Shown in pieces: positions 9,903 to 19,656 of a stretch of DNA of 64,000 nt (positions are counted from its first letter, which is position 1; each line of letters begins with the position of its first letter). The stretch comes from Gonioctena quinquepunctata (Eukaryota; Arthropoda; Insecta; Coleoptera; Chrysomelidae). A program made the translations under genes and the position numbers. Under the pieces are notes generated by a model that was not told the DNA's origin, ran no database searches, and worked only from the letters and a program-made list of their open reading frames with translations. The stretch lies in contig JAFIRS010001431.1 in NCBI GenBank assembly GCA_018342105.1, positions 1 through 64,000 of the forward strand, in the 5' to 3' direction.

Positions 9903-12130
9903 TTAACCCGTAACTGGTACTACCCTTCTTTTGCACCATTCGTACTAATATCGGGTCACATAGACCCATATTTCAAAAATTGAATTAGGAGTTCAGAAAC
10001 CAAATTTTGATTTATTCAGGTGAAAGAAAATAATAAATACAACATTGATGACAATTTTATGTGAAATAAAATTCATTTTATACAGTCTGGACACACGGTA
10101 CAGCAGCATTTGAGACATATTGGTTTTTCACATGCTCTACAAACATAGCTAGTTTTTGGGTCTTTCTTCGGGGGGCAGAGGCCACATCTCTTCCTTCTTT
10201 TGTTTCCCTGAGTTTCTTCGGCTCTCTGGCTATACGTGAATTGGATTCCAAAAATATCCGCTGCTCTGTCGCGAATTTTGCGCGGAATGAAATTATTGTT
10301 GATTCTTGTGTGGACGTGTTGATAGCAAGTTCCTTCAGATAATTATATCGAGATATTTCTTTTCCATGTTTTTCAAATTGGTATGCGACACGACTGTTCA
10401 CTCCTGATATGTTCAAAATACAATGAAATACTATAGTGGGCCATCTTCTGGATCGACGAGATGTACTATAGTTGGCACACTTTTCGTCTAATGCATCAAC
10501 ACCGGCTTTGGTACTATCATAAAATAGTATTATATCTGTTTTTTTTTTGTGGAATTATCGACTCGATTATCATGGTGCATAGAGGGTAGCAAAATGACAC
10601 TTTCATTTTATTTTGGGACGTAGCTGACAAGAGTAAGGTCGGATGTGAAACCAAAAATGGAGGAACCTACTTCTCTAGCTTTGGATGGTAAAAATGCAGC
10701 AGATATTTCTCTTTTATTTTTTTTCATAGTTCCTACAAATGTCAGGCCTTTTTCTTTCAACATCCGAGCTGCCTCAATTGATGTATACCAATTGTCTGCA
10801 GTGAGATTACGTTTCGAATGATAGAACGGTTCCGTAATCCGCATAACAACTTGTGTAGGGTGCGAAAGTGATTTTTCCTTGAATTGTTTGCTACTCTTTG
10901 GTTGTTCATTAATTTCTTCACCGGTATACACTCCGGCATTTGCATTGGAATCAGCCAAAACCTGAATTTTTATGCCGTACTTAGCCGGTTTGTTCGGGAT
11001 GTACATCCTAAAAGAACATCTTCCTCTAAATGGAACCAACATTTCATCCAAAGTCAGGAATATTCCGGGAGTATAGTTAATTTTTGAGTTTTCAACGAAT
11101 ATTTTGAATATAGTGGATATTGGAGCAAATTTGTCTGTTTCGCGTCGCTCAGCTCGCGTCATCAAACCTAATGGCAGCCAAAAGGAATAGAAATCTTGCT
11201 AACGTCATGGTACACCGAAAAATATCTCTACCTGTTCCATCTGCTGCCCAAAGAGATTTCAGATCTTCATGGCCAGATTTGAAAATTCCTTGCAAATATA
11301 ATAGGCCAATAAATGCTTCCACTTCAACTTTATTGGTGGGTTGTATAAAACGGGGATGAAATTTATATCTTGAGTTATGTTTAGTTTTGAATGAGCTGTA
11401 ATTCACTTTCATTACCCCAATTTTCTTGTTGGTGTTTTTAACAATCTCTGCCAAAATATCGTCGGAAAAAATCAATCTCCATGCTTGTAATGGAGATTCA
11501 GACGGGGGATTTTCTCGTGCAGGACCTTTTAGCCCTGGTAGAATGGTATGAATATTCTCTGCCCACTCTCGTCCTCTAACTGGAGCTCGTTGTGCCCATT
11601 TCATACAAGGTTTTGCTGTTTTCTCATTCAATATTCCATAAAAAAATCTCCTACCCATAGTTTCTTCAATATCATCATCTATACCAAAGTTTTGTTCATC
11701 ACTATTCTCGTTTTCACTTCCGCTATACTCTGTATAGGCTCTACAGTTTCCATCTTTTTCGGGCACCCACTTATCATCTTCACTATCTGTATCATGAACA
11801 CTGAACAATTCATGATCAGATTCTTCTTGTTCGCTTTTATCCCCATCAAGAAGAATAATGAAAGATAAGTGCCATGTGAAGTGGAATGAATAGAAAAAAT
11901 CGAATTAAACGGTTTTCTTCACATAAAGGATTCAATATAAAATTGAACCAGAAAATGGTAGATCTCAGGTGAAAAACAACTACTTTCCTGGCAAATACCA
12001 CGCAGAACGTTGAATGATATTCACCTGAAAATCCATGCATACTTCCATATAATATCAATGGACATTGAATGCAAATGTTTCTTTCTGATAAGCTCGATTA
12101 TGTTTAATTTATGTCGTGTTCACCTAACAT

Positions 12131-12173
12131 TCCGCATACCGGTTTCAGGCTTCTTGGCCCTCATCAGTACGGA
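12131..12173 (-). ncRNA. Type-I hammerhead ribozyme, unit 1
   Basis: Minus-strand core CTGATGA (12161-12167) and GAAA (12143-12146). Stem I pairs UCCGUA with UGCGGA over six positions, including one G-U. Stem II pairs GGGC with GCCU around CAAGAA. Stem III is the palindrome ACCGGU. The cleavage triplet is GUA. All invariant core positions are present. The self-complementary short stem III suggests action as a dimer, as known for PLE and retrozyme hammerheads. Confidence 0.8.
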
Positions 12174-12667
12174 GTAGTCAACCAGCCAAAGGTCCAAAGA
12201 ACTCTGGCTGAAGTGAGACACAACGTAAACAAACCATCATCGAGCTTGTAACACCTATAGGTACGCCGGAAAAGATAAACTTTAACTGGCGGTACCTAGT
12301 GACAGGAAGAAACACTCCGAAAATCTCCCACCTCGATAGGTTTTCTAAATAAAAGATTCCTTCTCAGTAGGAGTGGAAAGCCCGTCTAGCATATAGTGAA
12401 AGATAAGTGCCATGTGAAGTGGAATGAATAGAAAAATCGAATTAAACGGTTTTCTTCACATAAAGGATTCAATATAAAATTGAACCAGAAAATGGTAGAT
12501 CTCAGGTGAAAAACAACTACTTTCCTGGCAAATACCACGCAGAACGTTGAATGATATTCACCTGAAAATCCATGCATACTTCCATATAATATCAATGGAC
12601 ATTGAATGCAAATGTTTCTTTCTGATAAGCTCGATTATGTTTAATTTATGTCGTGTTCACCTAACAA

Positions 12668-12710
12668 TCCGCATACCGGTTTCAGGCTTCTTGGCCCTCA
12701 TCAGTACGGA
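12668..12710 (-). ncRNA. Type-I hammerhead ribozyme, unit 2
   Basis: The same motif as in unit 1, about 537 bp further on, with identical core, stem I and stem III bases. Cleavage at both copies of a transcript would release a unit-length RNA of about 537 nt. That step is inferred from the geometry. Confidence 0.8.
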
Positions 12711-12983
12711 GTAGTCAACCAGCCAAAGGTCCAAAGAACTCTGGCTGAAGTGAGACACAACGTAAACAAACCATCATCGAGCTTGTAACACCTATAGGTA
12801 CGCCGGAAAAGATAAACTTTAACTGGCGGTACCTAGTGACAGGAAGAAACACTCCGAAAATCTCCCACCTCGATAGGTTTCTAAATAAAAGATTCCTTCT
12901 CAGTAGGAGTGGCAAGCCCGTCTAGCATATAGTGAAAGATAAGTGCCATGTGAAGTGGAATGAATAGAAAAAATCGAATTAAA

Positions 12984-13020
12984 TGATGAGGGCCAAGAAG
13001 CCTGAAACCGGTATGCGGAT
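12984..13020 (+). ncRNA. Truncated hammerhead at inversion junction
   Basis: The inverted third copy begins inside the ribozyme core: the plus strand reads AAATGATGAGGGCC, so the first core C and the 5' strand of stem I are lost. Stem II, GAAAC, ACCGGU and the 3' strand of stem I remain. It is expected to be inactive alone. Confidence 0.7.
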
Positions 13021-13563
13021 TGTTAGGTGAACACGACATAAATTAAACATAATCGAGCTTATCAGAAAGAAACATTTGCATTCAATGTCCATTGATATTA
13101 TATGGAAGTATGCATGGATTTTCAGGTGAATATCATTCAACGTTCTGCGTGGTATTTGCCAGGAAAGTAGTTGTTTTTCACCTGAGATCTACCATTTTCT
13201 GGTTCAATTTTATATTGAATCCTTTATGTGAAGAAAACCGTTTAATTCGATTTTTTCTAAGAAGAATAATATTCGTTGCATCAATTTCATCATCCGCTAA
13301 CATACATTGGGAACTTGAAGGACCTGCTTCATCTTCTATCGTAATTTCTTCATCAGCCCAAAAATCTTCGCTGGTCAATATATCAGCAAGTTCATTGTCA
13401 TGTAAAGGTTTTCTTGTGTCCATATTCACTGTAAAAAAAGGGATATTGAAATTATCTAAAATTATGAAATAATCAGTACGAGGTTTTAAAACATTGAGTA
13501 TACTTAAGTTATGATGAAACTGCGAAATATTTCCTAGACCCAGTAGTAGCAGTTACGGGTTAA

Positions 13564-13860
13564 TTACTTAATAGAGCATTTTAATAATCAAGTTATCGCA
13601 ACCAATGGTCCAGAATGGTGGCCTTCCCGCTCACCGGATCTCACTGTGCTCGATTTCTCTATTTGGGGATATGTCGAAGAGAAGGTTTACTATGCAACAG
13701 CCTCAGCCACTCAGCCACTCAAATTTCAGAAGAAATAATTCCACGGGCATTTAGAAGTATAACGCCTCAAATGTTACGAAACGTGTTGAGAGAAACAATT
13801 GAACGAGTTGAAATGTGTCTTGAACAACGAGGAATGCACTTTGAAAATGTACTACAGTGA
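13564..13860 (+). pseudogene. Mariner A transposase, C-terminal piece
   Basis: After the piggyBac insertion the frame resumes with EWWPSRSPDLTVLDFSIWG, the third catalytic aspartate block of the DUF4817 mariner group, followed by EEKVYYATA. A small duplication (CAGCCACTCAGCCACTCA) shifts the frame. The usual end, TPQMLRNVLRETIERVE and GMHFENVLQ, follows and stops at 13860, next to the right TIR. Confidence 0.8.
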
Positions 13861-14347
13861 AAGTAAATGAATTATTATCCATGGCACACTTGACAAAAGT
13901 AAATGAATTATTATCCAGTATTTTCCTTAGTCATATTTAATTTATGTTCGTATTTTTAATCCAATCACAAATGAATTAGTATCGTTAGATTCGTCAAAAA
14001 ATCTTTTTTTCGGAAAGTGCTTGTCAAAAAATGGTCGTCATTTGAAAAACGAAAATGTAATTTTGCTAACTTGACTTATTTCAATATATCATTCTAGTCA
14101 CTGAAACTTCGCGATTGTAATTTTCTGACATCACCTGAGGTCCTCAGATTAGTTTACGTCCGATCATGGCCACCTAGATGCAATATTAAAAGTGACTATA
14201 GAAAAATGAAGTGGGCCTAAAAACTTTTTAAAATGGCACATTCTGATCCAGAATTGTCTCAAAAATCCAAAATTTTTCCAATAAACAGGTGTTGCATTCA
14301 AAAATTCAAAACTGGAGCCATTTCCGGGAAACCGGAAGTGACAGGAA

Positions 14348-15987
14348 CAGGGCCGGATTAAAAGGTGTGGAGGCCCTGGGGCAACAAAGGAGTGGAGGCC
14401 CCTAATTAATTTTCAAACAAGTTTTTTTTTTATTTATTGCGGAACAAATCAAATTATTCTGACACGAGCATATGTAGGTATAATAAAATACAAGAAATAA
14501 ATAAATTACAGCGTAAACGAATGGATTCTTGCGAGCTTTTTTCGACGAAGAATCAGTGATGATTTCGGTCAAATCCAGCATCCGGAGAAAATCATTCTCA
14601 ATGCTAAGAAGCGATAACTTTGATAGGCGGCTTTGTCTCATCGTAATTCTCCTATTTTTTTCATTTTGGAACATGAGCGCTTTCCAGTGCAATTTGACAT
14701 CATCACATTCTCAGTTGTAATATCACAAGAGAGTGAAAATAATTCGACAGATTTTCGAAAACTTGTTGCCAGGCAATAGATAAGAGAGACCAACTGGCTC
14801 GAGTGGCTATTGCCAACAAGTTTGAGAAAGAAATCTAGATAATTATTTTATACTATATCGAACTCTCGTGTGGTATTCTTTACATTATTTTTTGATGTTA
14901 CGATCATAAACACATTTCCTTGCAAAATTATATAATGTACTAAACCGGTTTTGATTCATTTCACTTTTCATGCGAATTGATGACAGACGTCAAATTAAAA
15001 ATACCTCAAATTATTCCCGCGACAATTTTCTAGGTGGAATATTCCCACTATTGATTGGCCAAAACGTATATGAATTATTTGCCATTGGTTTCTAGCAATG
15101 TCAAAAAATAATCACTGTAATTTCAATGTTTAAATGTAGCTCTGAAATTTTGGTTTTCAAGAATTTGATAGTAGAACATCTTAGATAGATAGATAGTCCT
15201 TTTCAGAAGGATTTACATTTGCTGCGGAATGTCATCCTTCTCTTAGACCCACACTTTCAGATTTCGGGGATTTCTCTGTTACAAGCGCGCCATTCAGCGG
15301 ACACTTGTCAACGCCAATAAATAGGAACAACAGGTATAGACGGGCAAAGTGTTTGTAGAATCGGCAGAAAAATAGTCGACAGAATTTGAACTTTTGTTCT
15401 ATTATGGATTGCGCACAGGGCTCTTATAAATAATTTGATGCAATCATATTCATAAATTGAAATATAATTTTTTTTTGCTTATGTTTATTGAATTTCATTG
15501 TGTATCTGATCGCTTGTGTCATTCGATGAATACATCGACAGAAAATCCTTCATTTAATAAACATTTTTTTTTTTTTTAATTCAATTGTTCTTGTTTCCAC
15601 AGCTAATTTTGATACGATATAATATTTTGTATAATAGTATGATGTTTTACTTGGTGATTGTTTCTCGCAAATACACATGATTCATCAGATCGAAGATTAA
15701 TATCAACCATGGATTTTGACAAGAATACGAAACATGTTTTTGAATTGATTTGTTGAAAATATAAACAGGATGTTCATAAAATCAGATGTTTTTGAATGTT
15801 TAAAACGAAAAATGAGAGAAAAAAGTGGGAGAACTGCTCTTTCGTTGTCAGATTTTTTATATATAATTTTGCATATCCTTCGGTATTTGTTAGGACATTT
15901 TACCTAAAAATTTATATTGTGGAGGCCCCTATCTTGTGGAGGCCCCGGGGCTGCAGCCCCGTTTGCCCCCCTCTTAATCCGGCTCTG
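14348..15987 (-). mobile_element. hAT-family transposon remnant with 8-bp target duplication
   Basis: Left terminus CAGGGCCGGATTAA and right terminus CAGAGCCGGATTAA (read inward) match in 13 of 14 bases. Flanks are GACAGGAA (14340-14347) and GACAGGAG (15988-15995), an 8-bp duplication with one change, the size expected for hAT. Only the end of a transposase is recognisable, on the minus strand near the left end. The remaining roughly 1.2 kb is non-coding to my eye, so the copy is internally deleted or decayed. Confidence 0.85.
14524..14641 (-). pseudogene. hAT transposase C-terminal dimerisation domain fragment
   Basis: Reads MRQSRLSKLSLLSIENDFLR followed by MLDLTEIITDSSSKKARK. This is the usual C-terminus of ZMYM/hAT-type transposases, where a short RLS-x-L-SIE block ends the dimerisation domain and is followed by a basic tail. 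The catalytic part upstream is missing, so it is a fragment. Confidence 0.75.
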
Positions 15988-15995
15988 GACAGGAG

Positions 15996-16985
15996 AGTGA
16001 ATAATATGCGAAAACTCTCCTCTTCACATATAAAATTTCATTTTAATACACCTGATATTCTAGAAGTTATGACTTGTCTAATAGATTCGTTGACACCCGG
16101 TATATTAGATACAATACGCAGGAGATCAGTTATCTCAAAATAAAACTAGGATTCTAGTCAAACTCAAACGAAGGTATTAATAATTCGAATTTATCTAGAA
16201 ACACAACAATGTTATAGAGATTTATTTCCATCTTTTTCAGTCGAATCTGCTCTATTCTTCGAAATTTCCGTGTCGGAAATTTCAGCGACGTACATTTGTT
16301 TTCGCTTGAATTCATCGTAGTTGTCTTGTCACTTCATCTCTACACAACCTTCTATTTGTCCCTGCAACTAAACTTTTCTCTGAAAATTGTATAATTAATG
16401 CTCATTCAAGGGCTGCAAGAAGCGAAGCGAATGACTAAAATTCATTTTGTGTCCTTGTGCTCGCCGAAATTGCAAATATAATCACTGTCGATTTTATTGC
16501 AAGGGCATATTTCGAGGAGATGGTAAGCATATAATATGAAGTGAGTGTCGAAAAGAAACACGTGTGCGATCTGAAATTATGGCGGTGAACAGAATAACAG
16601 AAGAACTCCAAATGATGGATAATGGAGTTATCTGGGAATTACGTATGAGATTGCCGGTCATCTGTCAATTTCGACTGTTTCTGGAACGTTTCGCTTCTAA
16701 TTCTTCATGGAATCAACTAACTTGAGCTAACTAAAAAGCTCCTAATGACCCACGAATTTTCCATGAATGGGAAAAAGTTGCCAGACTCCGTGAGAAGCAG
16801 AACACCCTAACACACTTTTAGATCAATGAATTTCCATTATTTATTATATTAGGTTTAATTGTGTCTACTCTTATTGTGTTATATAACCCATAAGTCAGAC
16901 TTGGAATATTGCTCTACTGTATGAAATCCTTGTTATCATAAGAGTCGTGTTCTAATTGAATATATTCAAGTGTTGTTTAAAAGGA
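15996..16985. other. No recognisable feature
   Basis: About 1 kb to the right of the hAT duplication. No ORF with protein-like character, no repeat partner in the window and no RNA gene was found. Confidence 0.4.
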
Positions 16986-16994
16986 TGAATTATA

Positions 16995-16997
16995 TAG

Positions 16998-17056
<59 letters not shown>
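16995..17056. repeat. (TA)n microsatellite
   Basis: Alternating TA tract with a few G and C interruptions. It abuts the left end of a ribozyme-bearing fragment. A second TA tract at 17274-17306 abuts its right end. Confidence 0.95.
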
Positions 17057-17267
17057 TCGTGAAGAGAAATTTGTTACGAATCCAAGAGAGTCCACCATCC
17101 GCCAACAGCTGTTTCATGGTTTCAAAATCATCAGGACGGCTTGTGGTCTCTTTCAAATTCGTATCAAATATCTCGTAGTGTTAATACCTACCGGCAAGTA
17201 CGAAAATGTGAAAAGCATCAAATTATAGATAGCACAGATTATAGGTGTCACTATCTATAATTTGATG

Positions 17268-17277
<10 letters not shown>
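17053..17277 (-). mobile_element. Ribozyme-repeat fragment, same family as the 62.8-63.9 kb array
   Basis: Matches the array unit from TTTGTTACGAATCCAAGAGA through the ribozyme to AAAGCATCAAATTATAG. The right end then turns back as an inverted partial copy (CTATAATTTGATGC), so 17214-17233 and 17254-17273 form a perfect hairpin. This repeats the architecture of the two larger arrays. TA tracts lie on both sides, which hides any target duplication. Confidence 0.75.
17098..17140 (-). ncRNA. Hammerhead ribozyme, partly degenerate
   Basis: Core CTGATGA and GAAA, stem I GCCGUC with GGCGGA (five pairs), stem III ACAGCUGU and triplet GUU are kept. Stem II is damaged: UUU faces CCA around a GAAA loop, where other copies have UGG facing CCA. 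Confidence 0.65.
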
Positions 17278-17309
<32 letters not shown>

Positions 17310-17366
17310 GTTGGAGGTTCTTAGGTTTGGGATTCTTGTGTAAAAATAAAACTATCTCATATCATG

Positions 17367-17404
17367 CTAGACGTTTCGCCCCTGGCCGGAGGCATCTTCA
17401 GTAG
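17367..17404 (-). ncRNA. Hammerhead-type motif in PLE1 3' region
   Basis: Minus-strand CTGAAGA (17395-17401) and GAAAC. Stem I pairs CUA with UAG. Stem II is formed by UGCC with GGGC around a GC-rich loop. Stem III is the minimal ACGU, and the triplet is GUC, the preferred hammerhead site. It lies on the coding strand of PLE1, about 520 bp after the GIY-YIG stop, the position expected for a PLE pseudo-LTR. Confidence 0.65.
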
Positions 17405-17921
17405 GGTTTTATTTTATTTAATAAATAATTTTTAATTATTTTTTCTGGTAATTAACAATGACATCTGAAAAGTAAAACATTTTGTGTTATGGTTGAAATG
17501 AAAATAATAGTTGTTGACATGTGCAGGGGAGAAATGTTTGGTCTGGGGGAAGAGTGTGGCAGAAAAACGATGTTTGTACGTACCTTGGCGATCATCATTG
17601 TGAAGATGACTCATTTTGTATTATTTATATTGTAAAGGTTTTATTCTAACACAATGTCGAGAGCGACGTGGCATTGGCAGTGTCTTCGACAGCGAGAGAT
17701 CAATGTGTTTATGGGGGGTTTTGTTTTGCGGTAAAAATTGTTGGTGTACCTGTCGAGTCGATTTCTATTCTTACTTGAGTGGTTGGGGAACTTTAGGGGC
17801 GATAGGCGTATTGTTGTTGGGAACTTGTTGAAAGAGTATTTATTTTATTTATTTTTATACTTTTTGTTTGTTGATATTACTGACTATCTATGCAAGTGAG
17901 TATATGTGAGGTATTCATGTC

Positions 17922-19556
17922 TTATAGTATTGTGTGGTATAATTGGCTGAGGTTATGTATGTCTGTTCTATTATTCATAGCGTTATTTTTTTTTATGTAA
18001 ATCATTTCTTTCATTACTCTTTTGTCTTTGTTGTTTTCGTGTGCCAGAATTTTTGTGTTATCGAAATTAGGGTTGTGATTCTCGGTTAGGATATGTTTGT
18101 TTAAGGCAGTACTGGATCCTTTCATGTACTTGTGCCCATTAAGTCTGTTACATAAGAGTTGGGAGGTCATACCGATATATACTTGGTTGCAGTCGTTGCA
18201 CGGGATACTGTATATAAAATTAGCTTTCTTCATTTTTGGATGTTTACTTCTAATAGGGGTGTACAGTTGTTTGAGTGAATTATGAGATTTGAAGCTAGTT
18301 TGTATGTTGTGTTTGTTTAAAATGTTTTTATGTTCTCTGATAGAAATATATATGGAATGGTTGTGAAAGTGGTAGTAGTAATATTATTCGTGTTATGTTG
18401 TGTTGAATTATACATTTTGTGCGTTCGTTGTTTTATTATTTGGTTTATTAAGTGTAATGGGTAGTTATTGTTGATGAGAGTTTTGCGGATTTTATCTAGA
18501 GCGTTTTTTCTCAATTCCGGACTGCTTAGTATGAGGGCCCTGTCAGCTAGGTTTATAACTACTCCTCTTTTTTGGGACATTGAGTGGTTTGAGTTGTAAT
18601 TCACGTATCTGCCAGAAGATGACGGTTTTGCGTACCATTCTGTTATGATTTTGTTCCTGCTTTTTATTAGGGTAAGGTCCAGGAAATTAAGTTTGTTGTC
18701 TTTTTCTTCTTCTATGTTAAATTATATTTTTTTGTGAAAATTGTTGAATTCGTTGAGTTCATTCAGATGATTATTTGCGATTGCCATGATACAGTCATCA
18801 ACATATCGCTTGAAAAAGGGAAGTGTGGAGTTTAATTTATTAAGGATCGTTTCTTCCAAATGTTCCATAATAATTTGGGCAATGGTACTAGAAATAGGGG
18901 ATCCCATTGCGCATCCACTTATTTGCTGGTAAAAATCATCTTTGTACTGGCAATAATTAGTTGATAGGGTTAGTTCTATTGCTTTGATGGACTCATCTTG
19001 TGTAAGAGGGGTGTGGTCTTCGAGGAGGTGCCATTTTTCATTCAATACGGTATTTACGAGCTCGTTAGGTATGTTAGTATAAAGGGATACAACGTCTAAT
19101 GAGACAAGGGTATGGTCTTCTGGGATATGGACATGGTTGATGAAAGATTTAAAACAGAAAGTGTCTTTTACATAATATTCGTTTTGTCCAACTATTTTTG
19201 ATAAGCTATTAGCAAGGAATTTTGAAATGTTGTAGAAAGGGGATTGTCTGCTTGATACTATTGGTCTGAGGGGGTGGTTTTCTTTGTGTATTTTTGGTAG
19301 GCCGTATATTTTAGGGGCCGTAGCGTTGTGAGTTGTTAGTTGTTTTACTAGATGGTCAGATATTAGTCCTTTTTTGTGCTATTTTTTTACAATATTGTTA
19401 TTTTGGGTTTGGAACCGGTTGGCTGGTTTGGAGTTCAATTTTTTATGAGTGTTTTTGTATTGTAAGATGTTGGTCATTTTTTCTTCGTACTTTATTTTGT
19501 TCATGATGACTGTTTTGCTGCTTTTGTCAGGTTTGATGATTATGAATAAATATACC
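17922..19556 (-). pseudogene. Penelope reverse transcriptase - GIY-YIG endonuclease
   Basis: PLE protein that primes and copies element RNA at a nicked site. In reading order: IIKPDKSSKTVI at the truncated start, PKIYGLPKIHK, LRPIVSS, LVSLDVVSLYTNIP, QQISGCAMGSPIS, and the active site FKRYVDDC. The linker follows with ITEWYAKPSSSGRYVNYNSN and RGVVINLADRA. The GIY-YIG nuclease at 17922-18233 has FIYSIPCNDCNQVYIGMTSQ. One frame covers most of it, broken by a TAG after NIVKK near 19380, a TAA at about 18722 and a single-base shift near 18350. The N-terminus is missing. Identification is secure; activity is excluded. Confidence 0.92.
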
Positions 19557-19582
19557 AGGATTCAAGAAAACCCACACTTCAA

Positions 19583-19623
<41 letters not shown>

Positions 19624-19656
19624 TGAAGTGTGGGTTTTCTTGAATCCTGGTATATA
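19551..19656. repeat. 35-bp inverted repeat around a (TA)n tract
   Basis: ATACCAGGATTCAAGAAAAC plus CCACACTTCAAAAA at 19551-19586 returns as its exact complement at 19619-19656, separated by about 30 bp of TA. It lies at the truncated 5' edge of PLE1, and the right arm fuses with the left TIR of mariner B. Such a hairpin matches the inverted partial copies seen at the ends of PLE-type insertions. Confidence 0.85.

Larger units (their letters stand above)
11860..13258 (-). mobile_element. Tandem hammerhead-ribozyme array (retrozyme-like), 536-538-bp unit
   Basis: Two tandem units start at 11860 and 12398, and a third partial unit starts at 12934 and switches after about 50 bp to an inverted copy of the first 270 bp of the unit (12983-13258). 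The insertion is bounded by the 12-bp repeat AAGAAGAATAAT at 11848-11859 and 13259-13270, which also lies in the piggyBac coding frame, so it is a genuine target duplication. Each full unit has one type-I hammerhead on the minus strand. It has no coding capacity. Tandem units, ribozymes and the duplication fit a retrozyme or PLE-like non-autonomous element. A degenerate single copy lies at 44874-45135. Confidence 0.8.
10073..13423 (-). pseudogene. piggyBac transposase, interrupted and frameshifted
   Basis: Reads from ATG at 13423 (MDTRKPLHDNELADILTS) to a stop at 10073-10075. After the acidic N-terminus the gene is broken by the array at 11860-13258 and resumes with DGDKSEQEESDHELFSV. Catalytic aspartates of the DDE_Tnp_1_7 fold are visible in LTLDEMLVPFRGR, TADNWYTS and TKAGVDALDEKC. 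The C-terminal cysteine-rich domain (YVCRACEKPICLKCC, CPDC) is complete in one frame but out of phase with the body. Damage: a one-base shift near 11160, an in-frame TAA after SYVPK near 10608, a shift near 10200, and the insertion. Inactive, but young enough to keep every domain. Confidence 0.92.
9907..13559 (-). mobile_element. piggyBac-family transposon with TTAA target duplication
   Basis: The element is flanked by TTAA at 9903-9906 and 13560-13563, the diagnostic piggyBac target duplication. The termini are inverted: the left starts CCCGTAACTGGTACTAC, and the right end read inward starts CCCGTAACTGCTACTAC, one mismatch in 17. The transposase gene runs on the minus strand. The host site is the transposase gene of mariner A, whose second-aspartate region continues on both sides. 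A 1.4-kb ribozyme array is nested inside at 11860-13258. Confidence 0.93.
7463..14010 (+). mobile_element. Mariner-like element A (split by two insertions)
   Basis: Inverted termini of about 145 bp match between 7463-7615 and 13868-14010 (shared GACGAATCTAACGATACT and TTTACTTTTGTCAAGTGTGCC). Inside are three pieces of one plus-strand transposase gene, separated by a non-LTR derivative (8251-9672) and a piggyBac element (9907-13559). The element itself sits in foldback copy Y. It belongs to the insect IS630-Tc1-mariner group with DUF4817-type N-termini, like elements C to F further right. Confidence 0.75.
3090..14083. mobile_element. Foldback DNA element, copy Y, with deeply nested insertions
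   Basis: The two ends match each other inverted: 3090-3175 and 14016-14083 share GTTAGCAAAATTACATTTYCG and ACAAGCACTTTCC blocks. Between them the palindromic core (3185-3315 against 3410-3540) and a long arm repeat copy X in reverse. The arm is interrupted by a non-LTR element at 3862-7138 and again by a mariner-like element at 7463-14010. Without these insertions the element would be about 1.2 kb and non-coding. Its superfamily is unclear. Confidence 0.65.
17320..19560 (-). mobile_element. Penelope-like element PLE1, 5'-truncated
   Basis: A minus-strand PLE with reverse transcriptase, linker and GIY-YIG endonuclease, followed about 0.5 kb downstream by a hammerhead motif. The 5' end stops inside the reverse transcriptase at about 19556, where the sequence enters a hairpin around a TA tract (19551-19656). 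Right after the hairpin, the left TIR of mariner derivative B is joined without its outermost part. Confidence 0.88.

Noticed and set aside
12121..12180. Stem-loop as a transcription terminator
   Set aside because: The pairing and invariant bases fit a hammerhead core exactly, and bacterial-type terminators do not apply here.
11846..13472. Repeated 66-126-codon ORFs starting MILYGSMHGFSGEYHS
   Set aside because: They occur three times because they lie in the 537-bp ribozyme repeat. Composition and overlap with non-coding arms give no sign of a protein.
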